64,000 nt of DNA. Origin: Natronococcus sp. AD-5. Its GTDB lineage: Archaea > Halobacteriota > Halobacteria > Halobacteriales > Natrialbaceae. The translations under genes and the position numbers were made by a program. This document shows positions 54,935 through 63,234 of this stretch, one piece after another (the stretch's first letter is position 1; every line of letters starts with the position of its first letter). The notes under the pieces were generated by a model that worked only from the letters and a program-made list of their open reading frames with translations, had not been told where the DNA came from and ran no database searches. The stretch spans positions 62,001 through 126,000 of the forward strand of contig NZ_CP132294.1 in assembly GCF_030734285.1 (NCBI RefSeq). Reading direction: 5' to 3'.

Positions 54935-55431
54935 GACCGAAATGTAACATTCCCATTCGATAAGTTTGCTGCTATTCCGGCGTTCTCGCGTAGTTTGCGT
55001 CCGATCCGTACTGAACACGACTAGCAACACGCGCGAAAGCCGGGCTGTTGCACACGCGATACTCCTGAAGCGAACGCGGGAATTTCTCGGCTCGTGAGTC
55101 TGGACCACCGACTTATTCCTCAGAATCCCGCGGGTCTTTGCAGACGATCTCGCGCAGTTCGTCGCCGAGGGTGTCGTGGTTCTCGTCGCGGCTCTCCAGG
55201 TCGTCCTCAAGCTGCTCGTGATCGTCTACCGCACGCGAGGACCCAGAACCCCGGGATGCAGATCCCAGATTCCGCCAGAACACCAGCGTGCTCGAGAAGG
55301 TCATCGAGCGGTACATCCCGCAGGTGACCGTCATCGGTGACGCGCTGGTCGGACCGCTCGCGGTCACGCCAAACGTGCTGAGCACCATCGAAACGGTCTC
55401 CGGCGCCGGGTCCAACGACGCCCGCGCGCCG
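54935..55431. other. intergenic region including an unassigned open patch
   Basis: 497 bp. From about 55113 to 55430 both strands stay open with GC-rich codons. Minus strand: an acidic C-terminal-like run, HEQLEDDLESRDENHDTLGD then ELREIVCKDPRDSEE and stop, in frame with antisense of the FG-GAP gene. Plus strand: hydrophobic runs such as VVVLVAALQVVLKLLVIVY and VLEKVIERYIPQVTVIGD in two different frames. Neither has a credible start, and I cannot name either. It is most likely a gene remnant of unclear orientation. Confidence 0.4.
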
Positions 55432-56754
55432 CTACAGTTCGAACGCGTACGCGGCGCCCGGGCCGGGGGTGGCGCCCGGGTCGCGGGCGTCGTCGCCGAC
55501 GAGCGCGACGGTGCCGTCGAGCGCGACGGCTGCCCCGAACCCGTCGGCGCTGTCGGCATCTTCGGAGACGAGGTTCGCCCGCCGTCGCCAGGCATCGTCG
55601 TGCCGCTCGTATGCGTACGCCGTCCCCGTCCCGTCCGGGTCGGAGTTGCTATTGGGAGCGCCCACGAGCGCGGTGCCGTCCCCGACTGCAACCGCCGCAC
55701 CGAACCCAAGTTCGTCGCCGTCGGGCTCGAGGACCGCACGCCTGCGCCAGTCCCCACCCGAGCGCTCGAAGACGTACGCGGCTCCCGCCCCGTCGGTGGC
55801 GAAACCGCGGCGAGGCCCCCCGACGAGGGCGACGTCGCCCGCCACTGCGACCGCGGTGCCGAACTGGTCGGCGCTATCGGCACCCTCCGGTTCGAGATCC
55901 GCTCGTTGGTGCCACGTTCCGTCCGTTCGCCCGAACGCGTACGCGACGCCCGGTCCGTCACCCGGGGCGCCCACGAGTGCAGTCGCCCCGTCGAGCGCGA
56001 CCGCCGTCCCGAACCGGTCGTCGCCATCGCCGCTTTCGGGTTCGAGCGTCGCATGCCGGCGCCAGGTCTCGTCTGACCGCTCGAACGCGTACGCGACACC
56101 CGGTCCGTCGCCGGGAGCGCCCGCGAGCGCGGTCGTTCCGTCAAGTGCAACGGTCGTCCCGAACCAGCCCCCTGGGCTCCCGTCTTCCGGCGCCAGATTC
56201 GCCGGCCGGCGCCAGTTCCCATCCGCCCGCTCGAACGCGTACGCCGATCCGGACTCGAACCCCCCGGGACCGTCGTCGACGGGTGTCCCGACCAGTGCGT
56301 CGTCGCCGTCGAGCGCAACAGCCGCGCCGAACTCGACGTCCGCGCCGTCGTGATCCAGGACCGGCGCCGGGCGCCGCGACCAATCGTCGCCCGACCGCTC
56401 GAAGCCGTACGCCGCGCCCACGCGGTATCCGGTGTCGTCGGCGACGCCGGGGGCGCCCACGAGCGCTGCGCCGTCAGCGAGTGCGATCGCCGTCCCGAAT
56501 CGGTCGCCGCTCTCGCCGCTCTCCGGCGTCAACTCGGCGACGATCGCCGGTTCGTCGACTTCGATCTCCTCGGTCTCGTCGGCGTCTTCCGGCGTCTCCG
56601 TCTGCGGGCCCGTATCGTTCGTCCCTTTCTCGCCGTCGGCGGCGTCCGTCTCCCGGTCGCTCCTGTCCCCGACGCACCCCGCCGCTCCGATTGCCGCGAG
56701 AATCCCCCCGTATCGGAGGATGCGCCGTCGACTCGCGCTCCACTGCTTCATCAT
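55432..56754 (-). CDS. FG-GAP-repeat Tat lipoprotein, seven-bladed propeller
   Basis: 440 residues. N-terminus: twin-arginine type SASRRRILRYGG, a hydrophobic stretch and the lipobox cysteine C27 (IGAAGC), so an exported lipoprotein. A Thr/Glu/Asp linker follows (about 30-70). Seven repeats of about 50 residues each contain the core DRFGTAVALDGATALVGAPG or a close variant (first GDRFGTAIALADG, last DGFGAAVALDGTVALVG), a complete seven-bladed FG-GAP beta-propeller ending ...YAFEL. These propellers bind ligands or proteins on the cell surface. The gene has no clear partner; an unassigned open patch follows its 3' end. Confidence 0.9.
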   Translation of the reverse strand: MMKQWSASRRRILRYGGILAAIGAAGCVGDRSDRETDAADGEKGTNDTGPQTETPEDADETEEIEVDEPAIVAELTPESGESGDRFGTAIALADGAALVGAPGVADDTGYRVGAAYGFERSGDDWSRRPAPVLDHDGADVEFGAAVALDGDDALVGTPVDDGPGGFESGSAYAFERADGNWRRPANLAPEDGSPGGWFGTTVALDGTTALAGAPGDGPGVAYAFERSDETWRRHATLEPESGDGDDRFGTAVALDGATALVGAPGDGPGVAYAFGRTDGTWHQRADLEPEGADSADQFGTAVAVAGDVALVGGPRRGFATDGAGAAYVFERSGGDWRRRAVLEPDGDELGFGAAVAVGDGTALVGAPNSNSDPDGTGTAYAYERHDDAWRRRANLVSEDADSADGFGAAVALDGTVALVGDDARDPGATPGPGAAYAFEL

Positions 56755-57003
56755 TATTAGCTATACGTTCGATAGGCAAAAAATCGGCTCATTCTTCAGC
56801 GTCGCCGTTGCGAGACCCACCCGCGACGACCGAACCGGCATGGCCACGCCGGCGCCGCGCTCGACGAATCTCGGGGTGGGGGACGTCCCTCTACCTGCTC
56901 GGGATGCTAGTAGTCAGTAGTCGGTCGTCGACGGTAGCGCGTCCCGGCGGGGTCGTCCGTCCGGCTATCAATCTTTATCAGTACACCGACCGTTGGACGG
57001 CGT

Positions 57004-57519
57004 ATGGACGCGACCGCCGACGAACTCGCCGGCGTCGTCGACCTCTTCGGCGGCCTCACGCGATCGGAGCTCGAGCGGGCGCTCGCCGAGGCGGCCTTCC
57101 GCGCCGACGGGGCGTCCGTCGACGAGGACGCCCTCGAGGAAGCGATCGCCGACGCGCTCGAGTCGTTCGCGCTCGTCGCTTACGAGCCGTCGGGCCGGAA
57201 CGGGGACGCGGGAGCGGCCGCGTCGGCAGCCGGCGACGGCGACGAGACGCTGCTGGTCGCCGGCCCGACCGCGTTTCCGTCGGTCCCGGACCGCGCGGAG
57301 GACGTCCCGCACATTCTCGACGTCGAGCCGCGGCGCCTCGAGCGCGCAGCCCTCGGCGAGACGGTTCGCGACGAGTTCGCGAACGCGGCCGACGACGCCG
57401 TCGCCGCCGGCGACGCCGAACGGATCGAGACGCTGCTCGACGTCAGCTACGACGTCGAGGCGTGGGCGCCGGTCGAACTGGACGACGAACGAGCGCGGCT
57501 GGAAGTCGCCCTCGAGTGA
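57004..57519 (+). CDS. DUF7109-like haloarchaeal protein
   Basis: 171 residues with two helical parts: TADELAGVVDLFGGLTRSEL with ERALAEAAFRADGASVDEDA, then LVAGPTAFPSVPDRAEDVPH and ETVRDEFANAADDAVAAGDA. No catalytic motif. A TATA-like TTTATC lies about 30 nt upstream of the ATG. It precedes a Nudix gene by 4 nt and is probably co-transcribed with it. The family number is from memory and uncertain. Confidence 0.68.
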   Translation: MDATADELAGVVDLFGGLTRSELERALAEAAFRADGASVDEDALEEAIADALESFALVAYEPSGRNGDAGAAASAAGDGDETLLVAGPTAFPSVPDRAEDVPHILDVEPRRLERAALGETVRDEFANAADDAVAAGDAERIETLLDVSYDVEAWAPVELDDERARLEVALE

Positions 57520-57523
57520 TCGC

Positions 57524-58117
57524 ATGGTAGGGCCGAGACTGAATCTCGAACCGATCGCGGACCACCCGCCCGTCGGGATCGACGACCAGGAGCACGACGC
57601 GGCCGTCCTCGCGCCGGTCATCGAGCGCGAGGAGGAGGACTACCTGCTGTTTACTCGCCGGGCGGACCACCTCGGCAAGCACCCCGGTCAGATGAGCTTC
57701 CCGGGGGGCGGGGCCGAACCGGAAGACGAGACGATCCTCGCGACCGCGCTCCGGGAGGCAAACGAGGAGATCGGACTCGAGCCCGCGGAGGCGGCAATCG
57801 TCGGTCAGCTCGACGACATCCGGACGATCACCGAGTACGCCGTCACGCCGTTCGTCGCCCGGGTCCCCGACCGGGAGTACGAGCGCGACGGCGACGAGGT
57901 CGCCGAGATCGTCGTCCTGCCGCTGTCCGGATTTCTCGACCCGGAAAACTACGAGACCGAGCGTCGAACCCACCCCTACTACGGCGACGTCGTCATCCAC
58001 TACTTCCACGTCGACGGCTACACCGTCTGGGGCGCGACCGGCCGCATCCTGGTCCAGTTGCTCGAGCTGACGACCGAGTTCGAGGCGCCGGAGCGCATCG
58101 ATCGGTCGACGCCGTGA
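57524..58117 (+). CDS. Nudix hydrolase, CoA pyrophosphatase type
   Basis: 197 residues with the UPF0035/CoAse-type motif LLFTRRADHLGKHPGQMSFP followed by GGGAEPEDETILATALREAN and EEIGLEPAEA, which includes the Nudix box. The extended motif before the box is typical of the bacterial and archaeal NUDT7/CoA diphosphatase group. It follows its DUF7109-like neighbour by 4 nt. It may cleave CoA or related diphosphates; substrate not proven. Confidence 0.87.
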   Translation: MVGPRLNLEPIADHPPVGIDDQEHDAAVLAPVIEREEEDYLLFTRRADHLGKHPGQMSFPGGGAEPEDETILATALREANEEIGLEPAEAAIVGQLDDIRTITEYAVTPFVARVPDREYERDGDEVAEIVVLPLSGFLDPENYETERRTHPYYGDVVIHYFHVDGYTVWGATGRILVQLLELTTEFEAPERIDRSTP

Positions 58118-58243
58118 GTAGAATACTGCGCGGAACGTCACCTTTTTGCGCGCCGGTCACCCAGCACGCCTATGGTCGCGCAGACGAGTGATCGAGTTCC
58201 GCACCGACTGTAGCAACTTCTTCGTCGCGCGAGGTGAGTCCCG

Positions 58244-59023
58244 ATGTTAACCACGAGCACCGTCGCCCGCGCCGGACTGGATGCGATCGCCCTCAAACCC
58301 ACCGAGTGTGACGTCTCGGCGGCCGCGTCGATCCCGGTCGAGACGATCGCGATCGACTACGAGGGTCGCGAGTACCTTCCCGACCCCGCGATCCTCGAGT
58401 CGCTCTCGGCCGACGCGGACGTGCTGGTCACGACCCCGGTCCGAGCCGACGGCTTCGACCCGCTGGGCGACGACTCCGTGCTCGCCGAGCTCCCCGCCGA
58501 CGTCAGCCGGGTCCTGGTGGCTGGCCACCCCGCCTACCTCACCGACGACGAGCGGGCTCGAGCGGTCGCCCCGCGGTTGGGGAAGGCGCTCGAGCGCGAT
58601 CCCGACGCCTGGGTCGGCACCGAGAGCGTCGAACGGATCGCCATGGCGACGGGAGCGACCCAGTACGACCTGCTCTCGCGAACGACCGGACGCGAACTGC
58701 GCGCGCTCCGATCGGCCGGGTTCGACGGCGACCTCGCCATTTACGCGCCGACCGTCCTCACCGACGACGACGACGACGTCCTCGACGCCGTCGGCGCCTA
58801 CGTCGCACGCCGGCGTCCGGTCGCGGCGGCGCTGCCGGAGGGCGCACCGACCGATTCCCGCGCCGCCGGCCGCGCACGCGACGTCTTGCTCGAAGCGGTC
58901 CAGGACTACGCGCTCGTCGGTACCGAGGACGAGATCCGCGAGCAGACCGACGTCCTTCGCGAGGCCGGGGCGACGACGATCGTCGGCTATCCCGCGCGCG
59001 GTCTCGAGGCCGTGCTCGAGTAA
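58244..59023 (+). CDS. conserved haloarchaeal protein, luciferase-like C-terminus
   Basis: 259 residues: an alpha/beta protein with VARAGLDAIALKPTECDVSA, VETIAIDYEGREYLPDP, RVLVAGHPAYL and a C-terminal VGTEDEIREQTDVLREAGAT with TIVGYPARGLEAVL. The last part resembles the end of F420-dependent luciferase-like monooxygenases, but the full fold is too short for one. No catalytic residues are certain. It is monocistronic between the Nudix gene and the membrane-protein pseudogene. Confidence 0.62.
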   Translation: MLTTSTVARAGLDAIALKPTECDVSAAASIPVETIAIDYEGREYLPDPAILESLSADADVLVTTPVRADGFDPLGDDSVLAELPADVSRVLVAGHPAYLTDDERARAVAPRLGKALERDPDAWVGTESVERIAMATGATQYDLLSRTTGRELRALRSAGFDGDLAIYAPTVLTDDDDDVLDAVGAYVARRRPVAAALPEGAPTDSRAAGRARDVLLEAVQDYALVGTEDEIREQTDVLREAGATTIVGYPARGLEAVLE

Positions 59024-59078
59024 TCGGTCGCCCCGCGAGAACGGTCCGTCGCTCCGGGTAGATCCGTTCGCTCGAGAG

Positions 59079-60469
59079 CTATCCTGCCGGCTCGTCTCTT
59101 CCGCCCGGAAGCCGTCTTTCGGACGATAAACGATCGTCTTCGCTCGTGGCGATCATCTGCTCTGCTTTGTCCAACGATCGTTGGACGAGTCGCTCTGAAT
59201 ACTCTCCCAGAAACGCGACGAACAGGATCGATAGCGGGTTTTCACGGAGCGAATCCTCGAAGAACGCGTCCCCGATGCTCGACAGCAAGAGCACGTAGAG
59301 AACAAGGCGGATACGCCACCGATCAATAGGCCTACGAGAATCGTTTCTCGCAAGATCGTCGGATCGGGAATCGATCGGTAGCTCGTCACTTGAGACGTGG
59401 TGTCGCGCATGAACAGGGCCATACTGAATAGCGCTCCGAGGATACCGGTACCGACGACGAGGAGCACGAACCAGCTTTCGAAGAGCGCTCCGTCGACGGT
59501 GCCGTTCGCGGCCAATTCGTCGATAAACCCTCCAGGATTCACGTGGACCGTCGCTACCACGAAAACCAGCAACGCGGCGAGCGCGGGAACGAGATACCGG
59601 AGCGTCCGTTTAATACTCATGAGGTCACTGATCCGCTGAATGTCCCACATGTGTATCACTCCCAGAGCCCGGTAGAGTTCCTGTGGCGAGAGCGATCGTT
59701 TTAGCTCGTTGTCGTCTCTGAGAAGGTACTCGTTGACTTCCTCGCGTTCGGACTCGGGTAACGACCGCGAGGTCAGCCAGAGCCACTTCGTCAGGTTCCA
59801 GAGCCGCGTCCCGGAGCGGTTAGTGGCCGGAACGTCGATCGTTCCTTCTTCGCGGATCTGTCGCCCCGATAACCGCGCGAGGTCGATATCGAGCGACCAG
59901 TTGATACGTTTCGAACCGTCGTCGAGTTCTGCAGCGTCGAGGAGATCGTAAATAAATATTCGCTGCGCGTTCGCCCAGTAGTACGCCGTGAGAAAAGAGA
60001 CGTAATCTTCGCGATAAACGGCGCGTCTCACTTCTGTGAGTTGCTTGCGGGCGGTTCCGATTCTGGCGATCGTTTCGGCTCGTTCGACTCGTGCCTGCCG
60101 GTCGAGCTTCTCCGCCGGAAGGTAATCCTTGAGTAATCGATCGTATTCGCCTAGTTCGTCTCGTTCGCGGTTGACGATGTCGAGATAGTGCTGTTGCTTC
60201 TTGTTCAACCGACAGAACCACAGCCCGAGTCCGCCAACGATCAACGCTCCGATGGCTATCGCTACTATGGTTGGCGGTTCGTCTCCCGGAATTACGGCGA
60301 GAACTAGTAAAATACCGAGGAACAGCAAAGAACCGAGTAAAAACGCCGTTGCGCTCAAGTAAAACATCGGCCGTTTGTGCCAGTATTCGTCGACGTAATC
60401 GGTGAACGCGTTCCAGCGCCCCAGAATACCGGAGTCAGCCGTCGACCGATGTTCGCTCGTGTCACCCAT
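59079..60469 (-). pseudogene. frameshifted membrane protein, copy 1 of duplicated family
   Basis: Paralogue of the gene at 61543-62991. From the ATG at 60469 it runs in frame for about 390 residues to 59304: membrane segments near 36-60, 67-86, 291-310, 329-353 and 376-395, with conserved WFCRLNKKQQHYLDIVNRER, YYWANAQRIFIYDLLD, GTIDVPA, LWNLTKWLWL, SPQELYRAL, WDIQRISDLM and SYRSIPDPTI. There one base is missing (TTG TTC instead of TTG GTT C); in the other frame 59079-59303 supplies the missing end (LSSIGDAFFEDSLRENPLSI, YSERLVQRSLDKAEQMI) matching copy 2. So it is a one-base frameshift or an assembly error. No family I can name. Confidence 0.82.
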
Positions 60470-60726
60470 GCAACTAGATGGCGCCGCGAAATCGTATTAA
60501 TACCCACTCTACGAAACCAAGAAAAACTGCGTTCGATGTTTGAACGTATATTCTAGACGTATCGGATTTTGCTAAACCAGTTTCAGAATATTCTCCGAAA
60601 GAATAGTATATCTGGACCAGACGCACTGGTCGGCGTCGAGACCGACCCGATTAGAATCACGTTCCCCGAACTCATCAATGATCCGAACCACCTACAGGTA
60701 AGTAGGCCGCACCCCCAGCATCCCCC
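60470..60726. other. AT-rich divergent region of module copy 1
   Basis: 257 bp between the divergent membrane-protein pseudogene and the creatininase gene, much lower in GC than the genes. It contains the shared promoter-like block at 60686-60704. No other feature recognised. Confidence 0.5.
60686..60704 (+). promoter_or_regulatory. upstream block shared by both creatininase copies
   Basis: AACCACC, 5 nt, GTAAGTA, then exactly 22 nt to the ATG at 60727. The same words with the same spacings (5 nt and 22 nt) precede the remnant at 63157. It may be the promoter region, but which element binds TBP or TFB is unclear. Confidence 0.55.
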
Positions 60727-61491
60727 ATGTCACTGCTCGCCGAATACACGACGACGACGGCCGCCGACGAACTCGAGGCGGCCGAGGTCGCGGTGCTCCC
60801 GGTCGGGAGTACCGAACAGCACGGCCCCGCGCTGCCGCTGGGGATGGACCACATGGCCGCCGAGGCGTTCGCTCGTACCGCGACCGATCACGACGACGCG
60901 GTCGTTCTGCCGACGCTTCCGGTCGGCGTCAGCGAACACCACCGCCAGTTCGACGGCACGCTGTACGTCTCCGCGGAGACGTTCGAGCGATACGTCGCGG
61001 AGACGGTCTCGAGTCTCGCCGAACACGGCGTCCGGAAAGCCGTCGTGGTCAACGGCCACGGCGGGAACTCCGACGCCCTTCGTCGGGCCGCCAGGTCGCT
61101 GCGCCGGGAGCGGACGGCGTTCGCACCGCCATGGAACTGGTGGGACGGCGTCGCGGACCTCGCGGCCGACCTCTTCGACGAGGACGGCGGCCACGCCGAC
61201 GCGATGGAGTCGAGTCTGCTGTGGTACGTCCGCGATGACCTTATTCGACCGGCGGAACTCGAGGCCGCCGAGGCCGGCGCGAGCGAGGGCTGGGGCGAGT
61301 CCGTCCACGGCGCCGCGCTCGGCTTCGACACGATCGACTTCTCCGACAGCGGTGCGGTCGGCCGACCGACGCAGGCCGACCCTGAGAAGGGCGAACGACT
61401 GTTCGAGACCGGCCGCGACCAGCTTCACGCGCTAATCGACTGGCTTGCGGAGCGCCCGCTCGAGGCCTGCTGGCCGCGTGATCACGCGTGA
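60727..61491 (+). CDS. creatininase-family amidohydrolase
   Basis: 254 residues of the creatininase fold (creatinine amidohydrolase / ArfB-like deformylase group), a zinc or iron enzyme. Metal-site residues: E30 and H32 in PVGSTEQHGPALPLGMDHM with D41, H111 in VVVNGHGGNSDALRR, and E161 in GGHADAMESSL. Substrates in the family range from creatinine to riboflavin/F420 intermediates; none is implied here. It is divergent from the membrane-protein pseudogene. Its end, WPRDHA and stop, is repeated at 63213-63234, next to an FAD oxidoreductase. Confidence 0.9.
   Translation: MSLLAEYTTTTAADELEAAEVAVLPVGSTEQHGPALPLGMDHMAAEAFARTATDHDDAVVLPTLPVGVSEHHRQFDGTLYVSAETFERYVAETVSSLAEHGVRKAVVVNGHGGNSDALRRAARSLRRERTAFAPPWNWWDGVADLAADLFDEDGGHADAMESSLLWYVRDDLIRPAELEAAEAGASEGWGESVHGAALGFDTIDFSDSGAVGRPTQADPEKGERLFETGRDQLHALIDWLAERPLEACWPRDHA
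61470..61485 (+). repeat. 16-bp direct repeat, left copy
   Basis: CTGGCCGCGTGATCAC inside the last codons of the creatininase gene; identical to 63213-63228. The two copies bracket the intact membrane-protein gene. In both, six bases later the frame ends in TGA. Confidence 0.85.
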
Positions 61492-61542
61492 GTCGAGAGG
61501 CCGTCCGGTGTCGGGACGGACACGTTCGCCGGTCGCCAGCGG

Positions 61543-62991
61543 TCAGGTGGACGGCTCGCCCTCGACCTCGTCGGTCGGCAGCGACTGCGGAACCGTCCCG
61601 GTTTCGCCCGTCGCGCCTACACTAATCATCTGTTCTGCGTTGTCGAGTGAGCGCTGGACCAAGCGCTCCGAGTAGCCGGCGAGAAACGCGACGATCAGGA
61701 TCGTAAGTGCGTTGTCCCGGAGGCTTTCGTCGAAGACTGCGGCACCGATACCCGACTGGAGGAGTGCGAAGAGAACGAGTGCCGCGATTCCACCGACGAG
61801 GAGTCGGACGACGATCGCTTCGCGCATCACCGTCGGATCCGGAATCAGTCGATAGCTCGACATCGGGTAGGTGGCGTCTTTCACGGAGAGGGCCATGCTG
61901 AACAACGATCCGAGAACGCCGAACACGACGACGAGCGTCACGTACCAGGGTTCAAACAGGACGGAATCCGCCCCGGAAGTGGTCTCGCCGACGATCAGGT
62001 CGGCGGGGACGTTGGCTTCGACGACCCCCCATCCGAGTATCGGAAGGAAAATCAAGACTCCGAACACGAGCGGAATGAGCCACCGCAAGAATCGACGGAG
62101 GTTCATCAGGTCGGAGATCCGTTGAATATCCCAGCCTTGGATGACCAGGACCGCCCGGTAGAGTTCCTGTGGTGTAGCGGTGCGCTTTAGTTCGCCATCG
62201 TCGTCAAGAATGTAGCTGTCGATCTCGTCCTGTTTGTACGCGGGCAGCGATTGTTTGCTTACCCAGATCCACTTCGTGAGATTGTAGAGCCTCTTCCCGG
62301 CGAAATCGTCGGCCGGAACGCCGATCGTTCCGTCCTTTCGAATTGGCTGATCGGTAACCCAGTCCAGTCCGATCTCGAGACTCCAGTCGAGTCGGTGCGG
62401 TTCGCGATCTGACGATGCTTCATCGAGAAGCTCGTAGACGAAAACGCGCTGTGCGTTCGCCCAGTAGTACGCCGATAAGAACACGACGTACTGTTCGCGT
62501 CGTACGGCGCTTTTGGCCTGGTCTAACTGGCTCATCGCGACGTCTATTCTGTTCTTCACTTCCGCGGATTTTAGCCCGTCCTCGAATTGGCTGTTCGATT
62601 CGTCGCCTTGGTCGTCCCCCTCGTCGTCACCGGTGAGTAATTCGTTGTACTTACACAGTTCCTCACGTTCGCGGTCTACCAAGTCGAGATAAAAGCACTG
62701 CTTCTTGTTCAGTCGACAGAGGAAGAGACCGGTGAATCCGAGCGCGAGGAGGCCAGTTGAAGCGATTCCGAAGGCGAACGGAACGATCGCGAACCAGCTC
62801 GCACCCAGACCGAGGAGAGCGACGACGCTGAAGAGGACGCTCGCGTAGAACAACGGGGTCTTCTGCCAGTACTGGTGAATGTACGTTCGGACGCTTCGGA
62901 ACAGTCGGACGGCGGTGTCTACCCATGTTCCAGCAGATTGACCGTTCGTCGAATCCCCACCGTTTCCCTCCGACGGCTCGCCTGAACACAT
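61543..62991 (-). CDS. polytopic membrane protein of unknown family, copy 2
   Basis: 482 residues from the ATG at 62991 (MCSGEPSEGN). Layout: a Ser/Gly/Asn-rich start, helix pair at about 50-102 after TYIHQYWQKTPLFY, LCRLNKKQCFYLDLVDRERE, a long soluble middle (about 105-305) with AYYWANAQRVFVYELLDEAS, GTIGVPA, LYNLTKWIWV, TPQELYRAV and WDIQRISDLMNLRRFLRWLI. Four or so helices (about 308-440) follow, with SYRLIPDPTVMREAIVV between, then a tail with YSERLVQRSLDNAEQMI. It aligns throughout with the frameshifted copy at 59079-60469. Function unknown; the cytosolic middle domain and conserved tail suggest a signalling or effector protein rather than a transporter. Confidence 0.82.
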   Translation of the reverse strand: MCSGEPSEGNGGDSTNGQSAGTWVDTAVRLFRSVRTYIHQYWQKTPLFYASVLFSVVALLGLGASWFAIVPFAFGIASTGLLALGFTGLFLCRLNKKQCFYLDLVDREREELCKYNELLTGDDEGDDQGDESNSQFEDGLKSAEVKNRIDVAMSQLDQAKSAVRREQYVVFLSAYYWANAQRVFVYELLDEASSDREPHRLDWSLEIGLDWVTDQPIRKDGTIGVPADDFAGKRLYNLTKWIWVSKQSLPAYKQDEIDSYILDDDGELKRTATPQELYRAVLVIQGWDIQRISDLMNLRRFLRWLIPLVFGVLIFLPILGWGVVEANVPADLIVGETTSGADSVLFEPWYVTLVVVFGVLGSLFSMALSVKDATYPMSSYRLIPDPTVMREAIVVRLLVGGIAALVLFALLQSGIGAAVFDESLRDNALTILIVAFLAGYSERLVQRSLDNAEQMISVGATGETGTVPQSLPTDEVEGEPST

Positions 62992-63115
62992 GTGAATAGA
63001 ACAACACGAACCCGATAGTAGTAATACACCCCTCAGTCGCATGGCCCTCATATTACGCAGCACCCACCAACTCGGAACCGAACATATCGGATTGAAAGAC
63101 AGTTACTTCGACCGA

Positions 63116-63134
63116 AACCACCGAGATGTAAGTA
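63116..63134 (+). promoter_or_regulatory. upstream block of the creatininase remnant
   Basis: AACCACC, 5 nt, GTAAGTA, then 22 nt to the ATG at 63157: the same words and spacings as upstream of the intact creatininase. It probably now drives the FAD oxidoreductase gene behind the remnant. Confidence 0.5.
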
Positions 63135-63156
63135 CGTGCGTTTCTCAGTCGTCATC

Positions 63157-63234
63157 ATGAAACCACTCGTCGACGATACGGACGAGCGCGTTCCCGGGGC
63201 GTTCTCGAGCAACTGGCCGCGTGATCACAAATGA
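63157..63234 (+). pseudogene. internally deleted creatininase remnant
   Basis: A 25-codon frame that starts MKPLVDDTDE (compare MSLLAEYTTT of the intact gene) and ends AFSSNWPRDHK and stop (compare LEACWPRDHA and stop). The whole catalytic middle is absent. Its stop overlaps the oxidoreductase start as ATGA, so translation of the remnant could still feed the next gene. It could instead be an independent short leader peptide, but the shared promoter spacing and the 16 identical bases at the end argue for a deletion product. Confidence 0.6.
63213..63228 (+). repeat. 16-bp direct repeat, right copy
   Basis: CTGGCCGCGTGATCAC, identical to 61470-61485, at the end of the creatininase remnant and just before the FAD oxidoreductase start. 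Confidence 0.85.
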
